From contig JAEZGY010000087.1 in the NCBI GenBank assembly GCA_023416695.1, positions 1-7,498 on the forward strand: 7,498 nt of DNA, written 5' to 3'. The translations under genes were made by a program, and so were the position numbers. The stretch is from Bacillota bacterium. GTDB lineage: Bacteria; Bacillota; Clostridia; Lachnospirales; Lachnospiraceae. Of the stretch, positions 1 through 5,139 are shown piece after piece. The notes below the pieces were generated by a model. The model ran no database searches and was not told where the DNA came from. It saw only the letters and a list, made by a program, of their open reading frames with translations. How positions within the stretch are numbered: position 1 is the first letter of the stretch; each line of letters opens with the position of its first letter.

Positions 1-77
<77 letters not shown>

Positions 78-234
78 AAGTTGATCTTGGTCAAAAAGCA
101 CTAGCTTGTTTAACCGTTTTTTACATCTTTCGATGTCATTTACTGTTTCATAAAGAAACGTTCATTCTGAAATTCTTATTGAATTTTCAGGGTTGTTTCA
201 CTGTTTAGTTATCAATGTTCTTTGTTAAATCAGC
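78..234 (-). other. 16S rRNA leader with small hairpins
   Basis: About 157 nt of untranslated leader lie between the inferred start of promoter P1 and the 16S 5' end. Three short hairpins are visible: CTGAAAATTC with GAATTTCAG (167-190, one bulge), GTTTC with GAAAC (145-159), and ACATC-GAAA-GATGT with a GNRA tetraloop (123-136). Such leaders are normally removed by RNase III after pairing with sequence beyond the 16S 3' end, which is outside the window. No open reading frame with a ribosome binding site is seen here. Confidence 0.6.
91..100 (-). promoter_or_regulatory. Possible boxA antitermination element
   Basis: The minus strand reads TGCTTTTTGA about 14 nt before the 16S start. This resembles rRNA boxA elements (E. 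coli TGCTCTTTA, Bacillus TGTTCTTTGA), which bind NusB-S10 and protect rRNA transcripts from early termination. The match is short and AT-rich, so the call rests mainly on its position in an rRNA leader. Confidence 0.4.
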
Positions 235-240
235 TTGACT

Positions 241-269
241 AGTTTATCATGTTTAAATTAGTTTGTCAA
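241..269 (-). promoter_or_regulatory. rRNA promoter P1 (sigma-A, extended -10)
   Basis: On the minus strand, TTGACA (269-264, perfect -35), a 17-nt spacer, then TAAACT (246-241, 4 of 6) with TG one base upstream as an extended -10. The A-rich stretch at 287-274 just upstream could act as an UP element. Transcription would begin near 234. It lies between the second tRNA-Ser and the 16S gene, so it would drive the rRNA operon independently of the tRNA promoter. The flanks carry GCTTGA/TCAAGC arms shared with promoter P2. Confidence 0.85.
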
Positions 270-284
270 GCACTTTTTTATTAT

Positions 285-307
285 TTTGAAACTTTATAAG
301 TTTCAAA
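285..307 (-). other. Perfect 10-bp hairpin abutting the tRNA-Ser(GGA) 3' end
   Basis: TTTGAAACTT (285-294) and AAGTTTCAAA (298-307) form a perfect 10-bp stem with a 3-base loop, starting at the base right after the tRNA discriminator. On the minus strand it is followed by A-rich sequence, not a T-tract, so it does not look like an intrinsic terminator. It may mark the 3' trailer of the tRNA precursor or separate the tRNA unit from promoter P1. The structure is seen; the role is inferred. Confidence 0.5.
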
Positions 308-396
308 CGGAGAAGGAGGGATTTGAACCCTCGCGCCGCTATTAACGACCTACTCCCTTTCCAGGGGAGCCCCTTCAGCCGCTTGGGTACTTCTCC
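308..396 (-). tRNA. tRNA-Ser (anticodon GGA)
   Basis: The minus strand folds as a class II tRNA: acceptor GGAGAAG pairs with CTTCTCC, discriminator G, T-arm GAGGG-TTCAAAT-CCCTC, and anticodon stem CTCCC/GGGAG holding loop CTGGAAA with anticodon GGA. A long variable arm is present, as expected for serine. It reads UCC and UCU codons. CCA is not encoded (the sequence goes on GTTTGAAA), so 3' maturation needs endonucleolytic trimming and CCA addition. A36-A37-A38 in the loop is the classic target for isopentenylation at A37. It lies 49 bp downstream of tRNA-Ser(UGA), probably co-transcribed with it. Confidence 0.97.
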
Positions 397-445
397 ATAG
401 CCACAACGCTTCATTTATAAAAATATGAGATTTTACAAACTCAAA

Positions 446-531
446 CGGAGAAGGTGGGATTCGAACCCACGGTCCCTTTCGGAATCACTGGTTTTCAAGA
501 CCAGCTCCTTAAACCACTCGGACACCTCTCC
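446..531 (-). tRNA. tRNA-Ser (anticodon UGA)
   Basis: The minus strand folds as a class II tRNA: acceptor GGAGAGG pairs with CTTCTCC (one G-U pair), discriminator G, T-arm GTGGG-TTCGAAT-CCCAC, and anticodon stem CTGGT/ACCAG around loop CTTGAAA with anticodon TGA. The long variable arm contains a TCC-GAAA-GGGA hairpin typical of serine tRNAs. It reads UCA and probably other UCN codons by wobble. CCA is not encoded. Promoter P2 would start transcription only about nine bases before the mature 5' end, leaving a very short leader for RNase P. Confidence 0.97.
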
Positions 532-546
532 AAATCGTGCTTGATT

Positions 547-575
547 AGTATATCATGATACCATATCCTTGTCAA
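547..575 (-). promoter_or_regulatory. tRNA-Ser promoter P2 (sigma-A, extended -10)
   Basis: On the minus strand, TTGACA (575-570), a 17-nt spacer, TATACT (552-547, 5 of 6) and a TG one base before the -10. The expected start is near 540, about nine bases before tRNA-Ser(UGA). It is one of the best sigma-A promoters in the window, and it shares with P1 the GCTTGA and TCAAGC arms at an identical spacing. Confidence 0.88.
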
Positions 576-613
576 GCATTTTTCATGTTACTTGGTTGCT
601 AAATAACGTCATA

Positions 614-643
614 TTTATAGTTCTTAATTAGGTTTTATGCCAA
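614..643 (-). promoter_or_regulatory. Candidate upstream promoter of the tRNA/rRNA unit
   Basis: On the minus strand, TTGGCA (643-638, 5 of 6), an 18-nt spacer, TATAAA (619-614, 5 of 6). It lies between promoters P3 and P2 and points toward the tRNA-Ser genes. It has no extended -10 and the region is AT-rich, so chance matches are possible. If active, the stable-RNA unit would have four stacked promoters in the window. Confidence 0.5.
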
Positions 644-669
644 ATGGAACAACGCGCATTTAAGACACA

Positions 670-702
670 AAATCTTGTCACTCTTTCGCAGCGACAAGAT
701 TT
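670..702 (-). terminator. Terminator-like hairpin after ispD, overlapping the P3 start site
   Basis: AAATCTTGTC (670-679) and GACAAGATTT (693-702) form a perfect 10-bp stem with a 13-base loop. Read on the minus strand the stem is followed by TTGTGTCTT, a weak T-rich tail. It is about 75 bp past the ispD stop and is the best available terminator for that operon, though weaker than the two other terminators in the window. Promoter P3 would start near 696, inside the first arm, so only read-through RNA would form the full stem. Confidence 0.5.
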
Positions 703-731
703 ATTTTATCATGTATGAATTTAATTGTCAA
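703..731 (-). promoter_or_regulatory. Stable-RNA promoter P3 (sigma-A, extended -10)
   Basis: On the minus strand, TTGACA (731-726, perfect), a 17-nt spacer, TAAAAT (708-703, 5 of 6), with TG one base before the -10. The upstream DNA (757-733) has A-tracts that could act as an UP element. Transcription would begin near 696 and run through about 165 bp of non-coding leader before the tRNA-Ser genes. Architecture matches P1 and P2, which suggests it serves the same tRNA/rRNA unit. Confidence 0.8.
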
Positions 732-732
732 C

Positions 733-767
733 ATTGTTTTTAGATTTTTTTCTAAAATTCAAACAAT
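733..767 (-). other. AT-rich inverted repeat between ispD and P3
   Basis: TTTTAGA (738-744) and TCTAAAA (751-757) form a stem around six T's on the plus strand, extended by ATTGT (733-737) and ACAAT (763-767). It starts about 10 bp after the ispD stop. Lacking GC pairs and a T-tract on the minus strand, it is a poor terminator. Its A-tracts just upstream of the P3 -35 make an UP-element role at least as likely. Confidence 0.35.
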
Positions 768-776
768 TTGATCATA

Positions 777-1472
777 TTAGTCAATTAACGTTAAAAACCG
801 TTCCGCTACACACAAATCTTCCGGTGTTGTTACTTTTATATTAGTATAACTACCCTCTACTACATGAATAGGTACATCTGTCATAGCCTCCACAACCATA
901 GCATCATCCGTAATATGACTATGCTCCTGTTGCATAATATCCTCATAAGCCTTTCTCACTAAAGAATAGGAGAAAGCCTGAGGCGTTTGCACCATCCATA
1001 AAGTATTACGGTCTAAGGTCTCATCAACAACGCCATTTACATCTATCTTCTTAATCGTATCTTTTACAGGCATTGCAACAATACATGCTTGATATTGTGT
1101 AACAGATTCTATTGTCCGATTAATCACTTCAGGAGTAATTAAAGGCCTAGCTCCATCATGTATGAGTACATAATCTGCTCCAATGCACTCCTTTAAGCCC
1201 TGGTATACGGAATCATAGCGTTCTTTACCACCTGAAACAATAGCTTTTACTTTAGTTATCCCATAGCGCTCAACTATCTGCTTTTTACAATATTCCTCTT
1301 CTCCCCTACCAGTCACAAGAAGGATCTCATTTACATTGCTTTTGTCAAATGCAGTCAACGTATAGTAGAGCAAAGGTTTATCGTTAATTTCTAAATACTG
1401 CTTAGCGACTTGACTATTCATTCTCTTACCTTGACCTGCTGCCAATACAATTGCAACAACCTTACCTCTCAT
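777..1472 (-). CDS. ispD: 2-C-methyl-D-erythritol 4-phosphate cytidylyltransferase
   Basis: This cytosolic enzyme of the non-mevalonate (MEP) isoprenoid pathway joins CTP and methylerythritol 4-phosphate to give CDP-methylerythritol. The 231-residue protein is the normal family length and complete. Visible motifs are the nucleotide-binding LAAGQGKR (10-17) and nearby K24, HDGARP (105-110), PVKDT (135-139), TPQ (163-165), TDD (188-190) and the C-terminal NIKVTTPEDL (211-220). The ATG is preceded by AAAGGAGG six bases upstream, which fixes the start. It follows tsaD by 26 bp and is probably the last gene of the rnz operon. No ispF or other MEP gene is in the window, and it is not an IspDF fusion. 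The TarI-type cytidylyltransferase is a close relative, but the motif pattern and length fit IspD best. Confidence 0.95.
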   Translation of the reverse strand: MRGKVVAIVLAAGQGKRMNSQVAKQYLEINDKPLLYYTLTAFDKSNVNEILLVTGRGEEEYCKKQIVERYGITKVKAIVSGGKERYDSVYQGLKECIGADYVLIHDGARPLITPEVINRTIESVTQYQACIVAMPVKDTIKKIDVNGVVDETLDRNTLWMVQTPQAFSYSLVRKAYEDIMQQEHSHITDDAMVVEAMTDVPIHVVEGSYTNIKVTTPEDLCVAERFLTLID

Positions 1473-1498
1473 TTTTAGCCTCCTTTGTAACTAGACCA

Positions 1499-2521
1499 TT
1501 AGCGTTGTCCTATTTTCAGATTAGGAACAGCGTTTAAATCCAAGCCATCCCTAGCACCATTCAAGAATTCATAATAAGCCGCAGAACCAATCATCGCTGC
1601 ATTATCTGTACACATAATAATAGAAGGATGATAAAAAGCAATCCCTTGCTTCTCACATGCATTTTCCATAGCTCTCCTTAAAGAAGAGTTAGCTGCAACA
1701 CCTCCTGCTATGGCTATTTTCTTTAAACCAAATCTTTTGGCTGCCTTTACTGTCCTATCCACAAGAACATCCACTACTGCTTGTTGGAAGGAAGCTGCCA
1801 CATCTGCTTTATTGACTTCTTCCCCTTTCATAGCACAAGAGTTCACATAATTAAGAACAGCAGACTTAATTCCACTAAAACTAAAGTCAAATTCTGCCCC
1901 CTCTATTTGAGCTCTTGGAAATGCTATTGCTCCAGCATTGCCCTCTTTTGCAAGCTTATCAATCTTTGGACCACCTGGATAACCTAAGCCTATTGCTCTA
2001 GCAACCTTGTCAAAGGCTTCTCCGGCAGCATCATCCCTTGTTTTCCCTATGATCTCATATACACCATATGCCTTAACATGGACAATATGAGTATGACCTC
2101 CCGATACAATAAGACACATAAATGGCGGTTCTAAATCTAGATTATCTATATAATTGGCTGAAACATGGCCTTCAATATGATGAACACCTACTAATGGTTT
2201 ATTAGTAGCATAAGCAATGGCTTTTGCCTCTGCCACACCTACTAAAAGCGCTCCCACCAACCCTGGACCATAGGTAACTCCAATAGCATCCATATCTTCT
2301 AATTTCATATTAGCTTCTTTAAGTGCTTCTTCTATTACCACATTAATTTTTTCAATATGCTTTCTAGAAGCGATTTCAGGAACCACACCTCCATATAGTT
2401 TGTGAAGTTCTATCTGTGAAGAAATTATATTAGACAATACCTGACGGCCATTTTTTACAACTGCTGCTGCTGTCTCATCACAAGACGATTCAATGGCTAA
2501 AATTGTAATATCCTTTTCCAT
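1499..2521 (-). CDS. tsaD: tRNA N6-adenosine threonylcarbamoyltransferase TsaD
   Basis: TsaD is the catalytic subunit that moves threonylcarbamoyl from threonylcarbamoyl-AMP to A37 of tRNAs reading ANN codons (t6A). It works in the cytosol with TsaB and TsaE, both encoded about 3 kb upstream here. The 340-residue length is typical. ESSCDET (11-17) is the phosphate-binding start of the ASKHA fold. Metal ligands are the histidines of HHIEGH (H115, H119) and D306 in CTDN. SGGHTH (140-145), GEAFDK (167-172), FSFSGIKS (213-220) and GGVAAN (273-278) complete the family signature. The ATG has AGAAAGG about nine bases upstream, a moderate site. It lies between the unknown membrane-protein gene (26 bp away) and ispD. 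Older annotations of this family as a glycoprotease should be disregarded. Confidence 0.97.
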   Translation of the reverse strand: MEKDITILAIESSCDETAAAVVKNGRQVLSNIISSQIELHKLYGGVVPEIASRKHIEKINVVIEEALKEANMKLEDMDAIGVTYGPGLVGALLVGVAEAKAIAYATNKPLVGVHHIEGHVSANYIDNLDLEPPFMCLIVSGGHTHIVHVKAYGVYEIIGKTRDDAAGEAFDKVARAIGLGYPGGPKIDKLAKEGNAGAIAFPRAQIEGAEFDFSFSGIKSAVLNYVNSCAMKGEEVNKADVAASFQQAVVDVLVDRTVKAAKRFGLKKIAIAGGVAANSSLRRAMENACEKQGIAFYHPSIIMCTDNAAMIGSAAYYEFLNGARDGLDLNAVPNLKIGQR

Positions 2522-2547
2522 TTTATTAACCTTTCTATTTAATACTC

Positions 2548-3177
2548 CTATTCCTTTGCTGTAGGACTGGCAGATGGGTTTGCAGAAGATGAAAGGGAAT
2601 CATCCTTTTTCTCTCTCAGCTTCCATCCAAGTATCTTCCATTTATCCTCATTATCTTTTCGTAAAATAAATGTTTCCTCTGTCGTTACTACACCTGAATT
2701 CCCCTCTTTAATCCCAAAGGACATTGTTATCGTCGCGTAGGATTTCCCCTCTATTTTAACTTCTTTATTTTTTATGTCATCAATAAAACGATAGGTAAAG
2801 ATATTTTTTTTCTTCTCCTTATATTCAGCAATCTCCTCACGCATGCTAGTAAGTTGTGCTTCCTCAGGATTTTTTAAAAGTAACTCATCATCCATTAGTT
2901 TTCTATATTGACTCATGAGCTTTTTATACTGTTCGTCAGTATAATCCTCATTATATAATGCTTGACAAAACTTTGCATAAGTCTCCAAAACAGTATTTGC
3001 TGTTGCTGGATAGTATAGCTCTAGATCCATATCAATCATTTTTTCCACCAATGTCTTTTTTTGTGTTAAGTCTTCTCCCTTATCAAAATTATGAGTAAGG
3101 AAAAAATAATATAAACCTACTACTCCGATTGCAATAAACACAAAAACAACTATGATATGAGAATACCTTTTTTTCAT
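2548..3177 (-). CDS. Single-pass membrane protein of unknown function
   Basis: I cannot assign a function to this 209-residue protein. It begins MKKRYSH, then has one strongly hydrophobic segment (about residues 8-27), and the rest is hydrophilic: a signal-anchor or uncleaved signal peptide with an extracytoplasmic domain is the simplest reading. No lipobox cysteine is present. Residues about 35-125 are helical and charged; residues 125-190 alternate as beta strands ending in WKILGWKLRE, which recalls NTF2-like or SnoaL-type folds, though this is only an impression. The tail is low-complexity (SSSANPSASPTAKE). From memory it could belong to the DUF6715 group of Lachnospiraceae proteins; unchecked. 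Start supported by AGGGGG six bases before the ATG. It sits 37 bp after rnz and 26 bp before tsaD, so it is probably co-transcribed. Confidence 0.85.
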   Translation of the reverse strand: MKKRYSHIIVVFVFIAIGVVGLYYFFLTHNFDKGEDLTQKKTLVEKMIDMDLELYYPATANTVLETYAKFCQALYNEDYTDEQYKKLMSQYRKLMDDELLLKNPEEAQLTSMREEIAEYKEKKKNIFTYRFIDDIKNKEVKIEGKSYATITMSFGIKEGNSGVVTTEETFILRKDNEDKWKILGWKLREKKDDSLSSSANPSASPTAKE

Positions 3178-3214
3178 GTAAAGCCCCCTGTTTTTGAATG
3201 TTTTATAACATTAT

Positions 3215-4129
3215 TTACTCATCCTTATTAAATTCTAGTTCAATTGTTTTACCATCCTTACCAGCATATGCAGCTGGAAAAATGGACCTCACCTCTTCCA
3301 TATACTCCTCAGGTCTAGTAAGAGAAGGGCTGTAATGAGTAAGCCACAGTCGGAAAGCTTCGGCCTCCTTAGCCAATCTAGCTGCATCATAAAATGTCAT
3401 ATGCTTATACTCTACTGCCTTATCTGCCTTATCCTTTTCTCCGTACATCCCCTCGCAAATAAACAGATCTGCCTTATAAGCCATCTTACTTATCTGTGGT
3501 ATTGGCCTTGAATCTGTACAATAGGTTACTTTAATTCCTTTTCGCTTTGGACCAAGCACCATATCTGGGGTAAAGGTTCTGTCGTTACAAGTTACTTCTT
3601 CCCCTTTTTGAAGGCGACTCCAATATTCTTTAGGAACATTATTTTCTAATGCCTTCTCCACAAAGAATCTACCATTTCTTTTTATTTCAATATTATAGCC
3701 ATAGCAAACTACATTATGTTGAACACGAAAGGCTTCTATACGATATCCATTTATCTCAATTACCTCTTCTTTTTGAGATAACTCAATAAAACGAAGTGAA
3801 AATGGTAGTTCTGGAGCGATAATACGCAACGCTTTAACCACCTTTTCTAGACCTTTGGGCCCAATCAAGGTAACCTCTTCTCTACGATCTGCATTTCCCA
3901 TAGATAACAAAAGACCTGGTAACCCACTAATGTGATCCCCATGAAAATGTGTAAAACAAATTACATCAATAGGATGAAAGCTCCAGCCCTTCTGACGAAT
4001 TGCCATCTGGGTACCCTCTCCACAATCTATTAATAAACTACTACCATTATATCTTGTCATTAAAGCAGTTAAATACCGACCTGGTAACGGCATCATACCA
4101 CTTGTCCCAAGTAAACATACATCTAACAC
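3215..4129 (-). CDS. rnz: Ribonuclease Z (tRNA 3' endonuclease)
   Basis: RNase Z is a cytosolic metallo-beta-lactamase-fold nuclease that cuts precursor tRNAs just after the discriminator base, preparing CCA addition. The 304-residue length is that of the short (ElaC/Rnz) form. Zinc ligands are visible: HFHGDH (61-66), H138, D206 in CTDSRP, and H265 in LTHYSP; H243 in KHMT is the conserved catalytic-region histidine. The flexible arm (about 150-200, with GPKRKG at 193-198) is the tRNA-binding exosite region. Translation starts at GTG, with GAGGA about seven bases upstream and no better ATG. It is the first gene of an operon with its own promoter at 4215-4187. Both tRNA genes in this window lack encoded CCA and are plausible substrates. 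Confidence 0.95.
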   Translation of the reverse strand: MLDVCLLGTSGMMPLPGRYLTALMTRYNGSSLLIDCGEGTQMAIRQKGWSFHPIDVICFTHFHGDHISGLPGLLLSMGNADRREEVTLIGPKGLEKVVKALRIIAPELPFSLRFIELSQKEEVIEINGYRIEAFRVQHNVVCYGYNIEIKRNGRFFVEKALENNVPKEYWSRLQKGEEVTCNDRTFTPDMVLGPKRKGIKVTYCTDSRPIPQISKMAYKADLFICEGMYGEKDKADKAVEYKHMTFYDAARLAKEAEAFRLWLTHYSPSLTRPEEYMEEVRSIFPAAYAGKDGKTIELEFNKDE

Positions 4130-4186
4130 GATTCTTCCTCACTTACTATTCTATATAGTTAATATCCATTTTTCTCTACTTTTCCC

Positions 4187-4215
4187 ATGATAGCATATTT
4201 TATACTTAGAATCAA
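4187..4215 (-). promoter_or_regulatory. Promoter of the rnz-tsaD-ispD operon
   Basis: On the minus strand, TTGATT (4215-4210, 4 of 6), a 17-nt spacer, and TATCAT (4192-4187, 5 of 6). The start would be near 4180, giving a leader of about 50 nt before the rnz GTG. It lies just downstream of the terminator of the preceding operon, which supports an independent transcription unit. Confidence 0.7.
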
Positions 4216-4240
4216 TGTGAATGCTCATAGCTACAAGTAT

Positions 4241-4278
4241 GATAAAAAGAGTCGATCTACATTATGTATATCGACTCT
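4241..4278 (-). terminator. Intrinsic terminator after the zinc-ribbon gene
   Basis: AGAGTCGAT (4248-4256) and ATCGACTCT (4270-4278) form a perfect 9-bp stem with a 13-base loop. On the minus strand the stem ends in TTTTTAT, the expected T-tract. It closes the operon of ycxB-like, tsaE, tsaB, rimI and the zinc-ribbon gene, about 60 bp after the last stop codon. Confidence 0.85.
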
Positions 4279-4309
4279 AGCTACATTCAATATTATTCTA
4301 ACATTTAAA

Positions 4310-4336
4310 ATATGGTTTTCTTTTAGCAAACCATAT
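4310..4336 (-). other. Hairpin directly after the zinc-ribbon stop codon
   Basis: ATATGGTTT (4310-4318) and AAACCATAT (4328-4336) form a perfect 9-bp stem with a 9-base loop that begins at the base after the TAG stop. The minus-strand tail is TTTAAATG, too weak for a confident terminator. It may be a first, weaker stop in tandem with the terminator at 4278-4241, or a 3'-end stabiliser. Confidence 0.5.
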
Positions 4337-4561
4337 CTATAAATATTCATTCTTCTTTTTTATGGTTACCGGAATCATAAAGGAATCAATCATATTATCA
4401 TAGCAATGCTCACAAATGTCAAACTGATGCACTTCTATATCCTTATTAGAAAAATAACCCCACTCCTGAGTAGCTTCAAACACACCTTCTTTAAGAATTC
4501 CCCGTTCAATCTTAAGTTCTTTGCCACATACATTGCAAAATAAACGTTTCCCTTTTCGCAA
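4337..4561 (-). CDS. 74-residue zinc-ribbon-like protein of unknown function
   Basis: This small soluble protein carries two CxxC knuckles, CNVC (9-12) and CEHC (50-53), spaced as in a zinc ribbon; the pattern strongly suggests one bound Zn. The region between has the aromatic turn QEWGYFSN (32-39). No catalytic motif is seen and I do not recognise a named family; similar cysteine-knuckle proteins are often annotated as hypothetical in clostridia. The start is TTG, supported by a GGAGGA site seven bases upstream and by the lack of any other start before M56. It is the last gene before the terminator, 104 bp after rimI, so it may be co-transcribed with the TsaE-TsaB-RimI genes; a TATAAT lies in the gap but lacks a good -35. 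Confidence 0.8.
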   Translation of the reverse strand: MRKGKRLFCNVCGKELKIERGILKEGVFEATQEWGYFSNKDIEVHQFDICEHCYDNMIDSFMIPVTIKKKNEYL

Positions 4562-4568
4562 GACTTAT

Positions 4569-4574
4569 TCCTCC
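4569..4574 (-). promoter_or_regulatory. Ribosome binding site fixing the TTG start
   Basis: GGAGGA on the minus strand, seven bases before the TTG at 4561-4559. It is a near-perfect complement to the 16S anti-Shine-Dalgarno and is the main evidence that the zinc-ribbon gene begins with TTG. Confidence 0.8.
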
Positions 4575-4665
4575 AAACCAATGCAAGCTAATATAATTAT
4601 ATATACCTATCTGTAGTTTTCATAGTGGAAAAAACTAGTATTCAACAGCCCACTTTACAACTCTC

Positions 4666-5115
4666 TTATACTGTGTAATACCACATAATAATAGCATTCT
4701 CCTTTGGTTTGTCATAGAACCCAGGCCTTACCCCTTCTACGCCAAACCCTAATCTCTTATACAGAGTATACGCTGCTATATTACTCTCCCTAACTTCTAG
4801 GGTAAACCCTGTAATACCACGTTGTTCCCCTTTATAAAGGAGCACTTCTAACATCCTTCGCCCTATCCCCTGATGACGATAATCTCCCTTAACTGCCACA
4901 TTAGTAATCTGGCCTTCCTCTAATACAGCCCATAATCCACAATACCCAATGATTTCACCGTCTTTATCCACAACTAAATACAAATCCTTTGGATTATTTA
5001 CTGCTGTCTCAAAATCCCTTCTGGTCCAAGGCATGGAAAATGTATGTTTTTCTATCTCTAACACTTGATCAATGTCGTCCAGGGTCATCTCCCTGATTAT
5101 TATGGATTGGTCCAT
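4666..5115 (-). CDS. rimI: RimI-like ribosomal protein S18 alanine N-acetyltransferase
   Basis: This is a GNAT-fold acetyltransferase of the RimI group, which acetylates the N-terminal alanine of ribosomal protein S18 and in some bacteria other N-termini. In the 149-residue form, the acetyl-CoA loop is RHQGIG (80-85), followed by the family signature LEVRESNIAAYTLYKRLGF (106-124) and the conserved tyrosine Y134 in RPGFYDKPKENA (130-141). A GTG at 5127 would add four residues, but GAGGAG (5125-5120) lies just before the ATG at 5115, whereas no ribosome site precedes the GTG, so the ATG is preferred. It follows tsaB by about 25 bp; rimI next to tsaB and tsaE is a common Firmicute arrangement. 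The exact substrate cannot be read from sequence. Confidence 0.9.
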   Translation of the reverse strand: MDQSIIIREMTLDDIDQVLEIEKHTFSMPWTRRDFETAVNNPKDLYLVVDKDGEIIGYCGLWAVLEEGQITNVAVKGDYRHQGIGRRMLEVLLYKGEQRGITGFTLEVRESNIAAYTLYKRLGFGVEGVRPGFYDKPKENAIIMWYYTV

Positions 5116-5139
5116 AGAACTCCTCACATGAATACTATT

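Noticed and set aside
624..659. 11-codon minus-strand frame between P3 and P2, a possible leader peptide
   Set aside because: No ribosome binding site precedes its ATG and the candidate -35 at 643-638 lies inside it; most likely chance.
1781..1987. Plus-strand open frame of 68 codons
   Set aside because: It lies entirely opposite tsaD, has no ribosome binding site and no recognisable motif; it is a shadow of the real gene.
4607..4625. Internal promoter for the zinc-ribbon gene in the 104-bp gap after rimI
   Set aside because: A TATAAT is present in the gap, but no -35 with a usable match lies 16-18 bases upstream, and the AT content makes a chance TATAAT likely.
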